Assembly (NCBI RefSeq): GCF_020382885.2
Contig: NC_058516.1
Span: forward strand, 10,965,902-11,029,901
Length of the DNA: 64,000 bases
Reading direction: 5' to 3'
From: Scatophagus argus
Taxonomy: Eukaryota; Chordata; Actinopteri; Scatophagidae
Below are positions 56,697 through 64,000 of this stretch, piece by piece. How positions within the stretch are numbered: position 1 is the first letter of the stretch; each line of letters starts with the position of its first letter. A model generated the notes under the pieces. That model was not told the DNA's origin. It saw only the letters and a program-made list of their open reading frames with translations, and searched no databases. Position numbers and translations under genes: made by a program.

Positions 56697-57640
56697 ATGG
56701 GCAGGGTACTATTCATCATGTTTGTATAGTGCTGAAAGATCTGATGCTGTAGAAATAATAATATATTGATTAATAGGTTAGATATACAGTATGCAAACTG
56801 CTGAGCAAGGTTTCTCATTAGAGCATGAAATGCATTGTTCCAACAATCTTTTCCATCAAAAAAAATAAATAAATAAATAAAATAAAACACCCAAGACTCC
56901 TTATCTTTGAAGGTTTTCATGTAACGACTGTAAATTTACTATATGTTTTTTTTTTTTTTTTTGCTGCAGATTATTTTCTATGAGGACAGGAACTTCCAGG
57001 GTCGGTCCTATGAGTGCAACACTGACTGCTCTGACATCCACATGCACCTGAACCGTTGCAACTCATGCAGGGTGGACAATGGGTGCTTTGTGGTGTACGA
57101 CCGCCCCAACTTCACGGGGAATCAGGCTTTCTTGAGGAGAGGGGAGTACTCTGATTTTCAGCAAATGGGGTGTGTAGTAGGCATGATGGGCTTGGCGATG
57201 ATGGATAACATTCGCTCTTGTCGCATGATCCCCTTGGTAAGACGTTTTAGTAGTTGTTTATACCTTTTAGATTTTTACTTACTGTATTTGTATCACAGTA
57301 TGGCTTAGCAATTTTTTTTCCCCCCTTAGACTTAGGATGTCTCATCTTCTTTCAACAGCACAGTGGACAGTTCAGGATGAGGATCTATGAAAGGGAGAAC
57401 TTCGAAGGCCAGACGCATGAGCTCATGGATGACTGTGAGTCTCTCCAGGACCGTTACTATATTGCTGACTGCCAGTCCTGCAATGTGATGGATGGCCACT
57501 GGCTGATGTTTGAGCATCCCAACTACAGAGGTCGAATGATGTACGTGAGGCCAGGAGAGTATAGGAACCTCAGAGACATGAGTGGGATAAGCAACCTGAT
57601 AAGAATCCGTTCCATCAGGCGCATCATGGATTTGTGCTGA
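56697..57640 (+). CDS. crygm: gamma-M crystallin, Met-rich with expanded loop (gene 5)
   Basis: Exon 1 56697-56705 (MGR, good donor GGGTACTA context), exon 2 56970-57236 (89 codons), exon 3 57359-57640 ([14 protein letters not shown] to RIMDLC). 185 residues, longer than the usual about 174, because the last N-domain motif is enlarged to [17 protein letters not shown]. It has about 16 Met, no Trp in the N-domain and one in the C-domain (DGHWLMFE). The exon 1 choice rests on the canonical MGR|gt pattern with a TATA box 45 bp upstream; another ATG at 56391 was rejected. AATAAA lies about 50 bp past the stop. Confidence 0.92.
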
Positions 57641-57889
57641 TTATCATTCATTAAAAAGGAACTGTGGGGAACTTTATTTTGATTCCCAAATAAAGTTGGT
57701 TGTTATTGGTTGTTTTGTCTTAAGTGAGCTGGTCTGTAGGTTCATCCGGCACAGAATTGTTTGGAGTGAGTGAGAACTTCTTTGAGAAGAGCAGAATCAT
57801 TTTACCACAATAATGCCAGTCAAAATTAGGACCAAAAACAATGGAATAACATCCTTGTGATATGGTGGATGATCTTATTTTCTGTAGGA

Positions 57890-57921
57890 GGGTTTGGAGC
57901 CTTGTGTAAGGCTCCAAACCC
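57890..57921. repeat. perfect 14-bp hairpin
   Basis: GGGTTTGGAGCCTT (57890-57903), loop GTGT, exact reverse complement (57908-57921). Confidence 0.9.
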
Positions 57922-57959
57922 ATTTTGCAAATATGTTTGGTTGCTTTTCTTCTTCTTGG

Positions 57960-57984
57960 AGCTTGCTGCTAACTGCAGCAAGCT
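57960..57984. repeat. perfect 10-bp hairpin
   Basis: AGCTTGCTGC, loop TAACT, GCAGCAAGCT. It lies 38 bp after the previous hairpin. Confidence 0.9.
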
Positions 57985-58165
57985 GCTTTTTATACCTCCA
58001 GATTGTGGGTCACATGCATAACATGTTGACAAAATGTCTCACCCTCAACTGTCCCAACCTTGTTACCTTTCCAGCTCACTCATTTTATACAGATGTCGAT
58101 TCAGCACTGTTACTTCCACCTCTGACAGCTCAGAGGCAGAACAACAATGGCCTCTTTCTGGCCTT

Positions 58166-58185
58166 CATTCTGTTAATACAGAATG
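58166..58185. repeat. perfect 8-bp hairpin
   Basis: CATTCTGT, loop TAAT, ACAGAATG. Confidence 0.8.
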
Positions 58186-58984
58186 CAGAAGTGTAATGAA
58201 GGATCAACAGTCCCACCTTGACCAGGCTGTCGTTTTTAAACGTTTTTACCCTCTTGGCAGTGTAAACATACTCAACAATTTGCATGTTCCACAGTATTAT
58301 GAGCTATCTGGTGTACAAAGTTAACATTTTGGTGTTAAAGTGATGCTTATAAGATTAAATTAATGTGCACTGGTCCCTCACCTCATTGATATTATATGCT
58401 GATCTGTAAGCAACAAAAAGCATTCTGATTTAAGTGTTGGAAGTCTAAGTGGAAGTCAGTGGAAATGTCATCCCCTGCAGATCTGTTGGTTCTGAAGGCA
58501 AACTGGTGTCTAGGCTGGTTCCAAAGTGTCGGACGAACATCTCCTGGGGCAAAAATGTTGCTACACTTTTATTATTCAGAATGCTACATGAGTTTAAGCA
58601 GACATAGAACAAACCATCAGCACTAGTCTTTGTGTGCAAAACCTCAAAGTGAGACTGTGAATTTGGTGGTAATTGCAGGATAATGGAACAAAATGTATGT
58701 TTACGTCTTTTGTATCAAATTAAATGTTTATTGTCTAAATGTCAATCTGTTATACATTTTTCTATAAATGTGTTCTGGAATAAAAAATTATGGTACAAAG
58801 ATACAAAAGTAATGCAATATCTAGAGTTTGCTTTGTCAATGTGAAATCTGCACCACCACTGTTTAATCTAGTGACTGCAGTGTTCACAGCTTTGATGTGT
58901 CATACAGTAGGGACTTCCATGCTGATGAGCTGACTCAGTTATTGTGTACAATTGAGAGGCAGATTCTTTTGATGTCACATGATG

Positions 58985-58993
58985 GATAAAAGG
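58985..58993 (+). promoter_or_regulatory. TATA box retained by crystallin pseudogene 6
   Basis: GATAAAAGG, about 50 bp before the ATG at 59038, the usual spacing in this cluster. Confidence 0.6.
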
Positions 58994-59037
58994 CAGCTCG
59001 CCAGCAAGAAGAACAACAGAAGTCAAATAGCGTGACC

Positions 59038-59536
59038 ATGAGCGGAAAGGCAATGAAGGGCACAGATCGCTGCACTAGTCAATATAGGAGGCAGAAACTA
59101 AGTGATGCATATCGGTATCATAATTGCATGCAGCATATGCACAAAAATACTGTAGTACATAATTTTTGTCATTCAGCACAGTGTAATTTGTATTAATACG
59201 TTATCTTATGATCATCACATTTAGCTGGATGTTTTCTAATGCTTGACCCAAACACAATCTAGGTCTTTCTCACGACGTCGTCTTCTTTGAGGAGAGAAAC
59301 TTCAAGGGTCGCTCGTATGAGTGCATTAGTGACTGCTCTGAAATTGCCTCTCACTTGAGGCAATGCAGCTCCTGCAGGGTGGAGAGCAGGACATTCATGG
59401 TCTATGACCAGCCCTACTTCTTGGCTCAGCAGTACCTCCTGAGTACCTAGAACACCATGGGCTTCAACGACAGCATCCAGAGATAAGCAATGATATTAGG
59501 TTCCGTTCAATCAAACGCATTACAGAGTGTCTCTGA
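59038..59536 (+). pseudogene. gamma-crystallin pseudogene with deleted C-terminal domain (gene 6)
   Basis: Exon 1 relic ATG AGC GGA AAG (MSGK) is followed by GCAATG, so the normal GT donor is lost or became GC. Exon 2 relic spans about 59273-59488 ([34 protein letters not shown]) with a TAG where a Glu codon is expected after LLST and a small deletion before MGFNDSI. It runs straight into the last codons of exon 3 (NDIRFRSIKRITECL, stop 59534-59536): intron 2 and most of the C-terminal domain are deleted. The TATA box is retained. Confidence 0.88.
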
Positions 59537-59817
59537 TGAAGCTTTGTTTTATATATTAACAAATTGTCAAAGTGAGAGGCTAAATGAAGGAGCCTTGTTT
59601 TATCCTGAAACTGTAATTTGTACGTTGTTTGCACGTAGTTCCATTTGTACTGCGAAATCCAGCCGCAATGAATTTACCTCTTTAACTGTGTGATGCGCAC
59701 AATAAAATGATTTGCTGTATATTTGTGTGAATTATTTCAGAACGCAAATTACGCACACAATAACTGACTGTTTTGCTAAATTAAAGTGTATTCATTTTCA
59801 GAAACAAATTAACATAC

Positions 59818-60196
59818 AGGGCGGCACGGTGGTGCAGTGGTTAGCACTGTCGCCTCATAGCAAGAGGGTTCCAGGTTCGAATCCCGGTCTGGGCCCTTCT
59901 ATGTGGAGTTTGCATGTTCTCCCTGTGCCTGCGTGGGTTTTCTCTGGGTACTCCGGCTTCCTCCCACAATACCAAAAACATGCACATTAGGTTAATTGGC
60001 TACTCTAAATTGCCCCCTAGGTGTGAGTGTGAGAGTGTGTGGTTGTCTGTCCTTGTGTGTCAGCCCTGCGATTGACTGGGGACCAGTCCAGGGTGTACCC
60101 CGCCTCTTGCCTGTAGTCAGCGTTCAGGGTCGCAGGGGAGCTGCCTCTATAAGTGGTATAGAAAATGGACCCTTCTATGAAATGGATGGATGGATG
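59818..60196 (+). mobile_element. tRNA-derived SINE with target-site duplication
   Basis: The head GCGGCACGGTGGTGCAGTGG has an A box and GGTTCGAATCCC a B box. The body (GGAGTTTGCATGTTCTCCC, GGTTAATTGG) is the familiar fish repeat, and the tail is GGATGGATGGATG. Flanking direct repeats AAATTAACATAC lie at 59806-59817 and 60197-60208 (12 bp, identical). The SINE lies 3' of crystallin pseudogene 6. Confidence 0.85.
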
Positions 60197-60303
60197 AAAT
60201 TAACATACGGTTCACACACCTGAACCCAGTAACATGTAATATTTAATATTACTGCTGTAACACAGACATTATAGAGACAAACTATCAGATTGAGGCTCAA
60301 GGG

Positions 60304-60760
60304 TTGGGCTAGTCCCGTCACTTCCAGTGAAGGGAAACTTTAATACTTTAGTATACCAAGACAATGCTATGCTTCAAACTTTGTGGTAACAGTTTGGGTA
60401 AGCCCTTTTCTACTCCTGTGCCCCAATGCATAAAGCAAGGTCCATAAAGACATCTTTGGATGAATTTGGTGTGGAAGAACTTGACTGGCCTGCATAGATC
60501 CTTGACCTCAACTCCATCCAATACCTTTGTGATGAGCTGGAATGAAGATTGCAAGCCAGGCCTTTAAGTCCAACCTGACCTCACAAATGCTCTACAAACA
60601 ATGGGCAAACATTCCCACAGAAACACTCCAAAATCTTGTGGAAAGTCTTCCCAGAAGAGTGGAGGCTGTTATTACTGCAAAGCTGTCTTTATAAAATGTT
60701 ATATCGCTGAACTCCCTGTTTTGTGGAAGCCACCCCAACACTTTTGTCCATATAGTGTAT
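60304..60760 (+). mobile_element. Tc1/mariner-like transposon fragment
   Basis: Matches the C-terminal transposase part and 3' end of a common fish Tc1-like element: GTGGAAGAACTTGACTGGCC, GACCTCAACTCCATC, CTTCCCAGAAGAGTGGAGGC, and the end CACTTTTGTCCATATAGTG. The 5' half is missing and frames are broken. It is a fossil. Confidence 0.85.
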
Positions 60761-61790
60761 ATTGTTACATATTTGCATAGCATACCTGTCAGGAATGTAT
60801 GTTTTCTACTATACTTATATATGATTGATGAAAAATGTACACAGTTTAACTAGTTATAAAGACTGCACTGCACTGCAGCAGACATTTATGAGTCAGTATG
60901 TGTATTGGTGGTGCTTAAACTGGCTTTTCTTTGTTGTGTATGCTAGACTTGAATTAAATATCAACCGCTTACACTTGTTGCCACTGCTCTTTATTGAGCA
61001 GCTCTGTTCCAGTCTATCTCGTGCAGTCTGTATTGAAAAAAACATTCTAGAGCTTAGTCCATATCACAATACAGGCTGATTGAAGGCAAACAAAAGCAAA
61101 ACCGAAAGAGCTACTGGCTATGTAAAACAAGCTGTTACGCTGACATGAAGAAAATAACTGTTTCAGAATTGCAAATCATATAAAAGCTACTGCTGCGCAA
61201 CAGAGGCAAGGCAGTGGTTGTGTTCACAGGATTTTGGAAAGGAGCAGTAGTCACTCCAGCATTCACAGTGTTAAAGTCAAAGTATTGCATTTCAGTGCTA
61301 TGAAATGTGTCTCTTTAAAATGGAATATTAAAGAACAACACTTGTGGCCACCATTTTTCTGGTATGGGTACTTTATGTCAGAATCACAGCCTTGGCCATT
61401 CAGTTTGTAAAGTACCATAATCATCTGAATTAAGAAAATAAACAAGATTTTACATCGATAATTATTGTGTTTTCTATTGTACAAAAATGTACAACTGAAA
61501 AAATAAACTTTGTACAAACAAATTATCATATGAGTTGAGTTTCATCATTTCATATCTTTGATTTCCAATAAAAATGCATGTTTGGAGATTTATTGATGTT
61601 ACATTTTGGGACTATTTGTAGATTTTGAAAGCATTCCACCATCAACCAGAGCAATTCAAAGTGAGCTTCCACTCAAAGGAAAACAGCTGATTTGCTTCAC
61701 TGGCCGCACAAAACGTAAAGAAACATTGTTCTGTGAGAAAGAGCTGACAAGTCTGGTCATTGTTATGAAAAACAATAACACAGGTCATCC
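60761..61790. other. intergenic upstream of crystallin gene 7
   Basis: No gene recognised; AT-rich. Confidence 0.6.
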
Positions 61791-61793
61791 ATG

Positions 61794-61804
61794 GGTTATA
61801 AAGG
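61794..61804 (+). promoter_or_regulatory. TATA box of crystallin gene 7
   Basis: GTTATAAAGGC, about 58 bp before the ATG at 61855. Confidence 0.75.
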
Positions 61805-61854
61805 CAGTGTGGAGCCCGTGGGTGCTGCTAGTGTGACCAATGTTAGCCAACACA

Positions 61855-62643
61855 ATGGGTAAGGTAAGGCTGCTTGTTTTGCTGTGTCTTTTTCGTGCTT
61901 CTGCATATCTGTGTGGATTATTTACCCGCAACCGGTGAACTGGAAGCCTTTTTTTTGATCTGGTATAGTATGTATATCTCTTTTAAACTGAGCCAGCATT
62001 ATCAAGACCTTTGAAAATCCCTTGATTGATCCCTCCAGATTATCTTCTATGAGGACAGGAACTTCCAGGGTCGATCCTATGAGTGCAGCAGTGAATGCTC
62101 TGACTTGCATTCCCACTTCAGTCGCTGCAACTCCATTAGAGTGGACAATGGTGACTGGATGGTCTATGAGAGACCCAGCTACATGGGCTACCAGTACTTT
62201 CTGAGGAGGGGCGACTATCCAGACTATCAGCGCTGGATGGGATTCAATGACTGTGTGCGATCGTGCCGTATGATCCCCATGGTAAGCCTGAAGTGGGTGG
62301 TTACAGCAGGCATCATCTTACAACAGCTTTTTCTATTGATAATCCTTTAAAAAATAACCCTTCCTTTATGCAGCACCAAGGCTCTCACAGAATGATGATC
62401 TACGACCGCACAGAGTTTGGAGGTCAGATGATGGAGCTGACTGATGACTGCCACTCCCTGTATGAACGTTTCCATTTCAACGACATCTACTCCTGTAAAG
62501 TGATGGATGGTCACTGGATCTTCTATGAGCATCCACATTACAGGGGACGCCAGTACCTGATGCGCCCTGGTGAATACAGGAGGTTTAATGAGTGGGGAAG
62601 CATGAGCTCTAGGGTGGGATCCATCAGACGTATCACTATGTGA
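61855..62643 (+). CDS. crygm: gamma-M crystallin, Trp-retaining (gene 7)
   Basis: Exon 1 61855-61863 (MGK|gtaagg), exon 2 62039-62281 ([15 protein letters not shown], 81 codons), exon 3 62374-62643 ([15 protein letters not shown] to RRITM). Phase-0 GT-AG junctions; 173 residues, the family norm. It keeps the four domain Trp residues (GDWMVYE, QRWMGF, GHWIFYE, NEWGS), unlike genes 4 and 5. TATA box upstream; AATAAA signals at about 62673 and 62688. Confidence 0.95.
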
Positions 62644-62907
62644 GAAAATCTAATGTCCACACACTATACTGTCAATAAAATATTGTCAATAAATCCATCC
62701 AAATATCACTGTTCTGTGAACTGCTTCTTTTGTTTTTTTTGAGGTTCTCTTGAGGGGTTCAGTGAGTTGGAAGGTTCAGTTTGGGGGCAAATTGGCTCTC
62801 ACCGCTGGTGTTTTGAAGTGGATTTTTGATACAAACACACACACACATAGTAGAAGCCCAGCATGTTTATTGAGAACAGAGAGAGTGGAGGAAAGTTCAA
62901 AAGACCT

Positions 62908-64000
62908 CTAATTTAAGTCAGTGATTCGCCTGAGTGAGCCAATCCTTGGACTGGCGCCTCCCCAGTCGCTGTACCTGCGGTATTCCCCAGGTCTCAGGTA
63001 GTAGGTTCTTCCCCTGTAGTTGGGCTGGTCATAGAGCAGCCAGTGCCCATCAACCACATTGCAAGAGTTAATGTCAGACATATGGAAGCGGTCCTGAACG
63101 TTGGGGCAGTCATCGCTCACCTCCTGCATTTGGCCGCTCATGTCTGGACGCTCATACAGTCTTATTTTGTAGGAACCACGGTACTGCAGGAAGAACATTT
63201 ACAATTTTTGTTTAGTTCTTCTAATGTGCTATTAGTTGTAGTACTTTTTGGTGATTGTGAACAAACAATATGAACAATTATGAATCCCCTACAATTTGCA
63301 GGTTAACACAAGTCGTTACACCAAGACCAAAGCAGTCTCAACCAGAAGTTTAATCAAAAGTCCCTGGTTCATGCTGATGTGCTAAATCTAAGGTAATCTA
63401 CCTAAGCTAGGAAGGATGTTTGTGTTTGGGGTGGGGGGGTTTCCTGTTTGCGTTGTTCAAACTAGTCTTAAGACAAAGTTCTGTTACTTTGCGATGCCAA
63501 AAATTCTGGGTAAAGCTGTTTTCACCAATGTTTGTTGCTGAGTTTCAGACTTTAGGGTACTTGGTTTTTACAGGAAAGAATATTATTAGTTATTTTCCTT
63601 GCTTATGCCTTTACATATATTTCCTTTCCTTTGTTTTTCTTGCATGTTCTTTATCTAAATGTTAAAATACAGGTAGAAGTATGATCAAATGTTAAGATTT
63701 TGTTTAATTGCTTTTTAACTTTTTCCTGTTTTACTCCTTTCTATATTCAGTTTTAATGCTGGTATTATATAGTTTCTTTCACTGCCCTATTACTTTTATG
63801 CTGTGATAAACCAGCTTGTCCATTTGGATCCATAATTTTTAATTAATTCCCTTTGTAACATCTCGAGCTTACCGTGGGAATCATGCGGCACGAGCGGATG
63901 CAATCATTGATGCCAATCATGCGCTGGTTGTCAGAGTACTCCCCCCTGCGGAGGAAGTACTGGTGGCCCAGGTAGTGTGATCTTTCATACACCATGAAGC
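62908..64000 (-). CDS. crygm: gamma-M crystallin, partial (gene 8)
   Basis: Exon 3 63183-62908 ([15 protein letters not shown] to RRITDLN) and the 3' part of exon 2 (64000-63873, [18 protein letters not shown] to RMIPT|gtaagc). The rest of exon 2 and exon 1 lie past the window edge. Tail-to-tail with gene 7 (264 bp between stops). Trp is replaced in the visible N-domain (RMIGI for RWMGF) but kept in the C-domain (GHWLLYD, SDWGG). An AATAAA signal lies about 45 bp past the stop. Confidence 0.92.

Larger units (their letters stand above)
57641..58980. other. intergenic after crystallin gene 5
   Basis: No gene recognised. It contains three perfect short hairpins between 57890 and 58185, listed separately. 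Confidence 0.6.

Noticed and set aside
57254-57358. Frame extension upstream of crystallin gene 5 exon 3
   Set aside because: Lies in intron 2; the acceptor at 57358 and family pattern set the exon start.

Overview
The window is teleost fish genomic DNA. It holds intron-split vertebrate genes, fish gamma-M crystallins with a 9-nt first coding exon, fish-type LINE, SINE and Tc1 relics, and long AT-rich non-coding stretches. The species cannot be named. The combination cacnb4, etv5 and gamma-M crystallins recalls one zebrafish chromosome, but that is from memory and unchecked.

Layout. (1) 1-16.4 kb: the 3' part of a calcium channel beta-4 subunit gene (cacnb4), + strand, 12 coding exons (487 codons) and a long 3'UTR. 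(2) 17.6-35.9 kb: a RNA polymerase III cluster with 12 complete 5S rRNA genes (11 +, 1 -), 5S fragments, and tRNA-Val(CAC), tRNA-Asp(GTC) and tRNA-Val(AAC) genes. The recurring higher-order unit is Val(CAC), Asp in opposite orientation, Val(AAC), 5S. The right end carries an inverted copy of this unit. Pieces of CR1/L2-like LINEs, a Harbinger-type DNA transposon and a hAT-like element are embedded. A 14-bp CTCF-type motif lies about 20 bp past every complete 5S gene. (3) 36.1-43 kb: a complete PEA3-group ETS factor gene (etv5-like), - strand, 12 coding exons (496 aa), an upstream 5'UTR exon and a 1.5-kb 3'UTR. (4) 46-64 kb: a gamma-M crystallin cluster with five complete three-exon genes, one gene cut by the window edge and two pseudogenes, in mixed orientation, several with TATA boxes about 50 bp upstream of the ATG. 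A SINE with clean target-site duplications and a Tc1-like transposase relic lie between crystallins.

Functional reading. cacnb4 (channel trafficking and gating), etv5 (FGF/MAPK-responsive transcription factor) and the lens crystallins are independent units. The 5S/tRNA block lies between cacnb4 and etv5. Its repeated CTCF-like motifs, with 14 in one orientation and one reversed at the right edge, make it a candidate chromatin boundary. That is an inference from motif and position only. No virus-like element was recognised.
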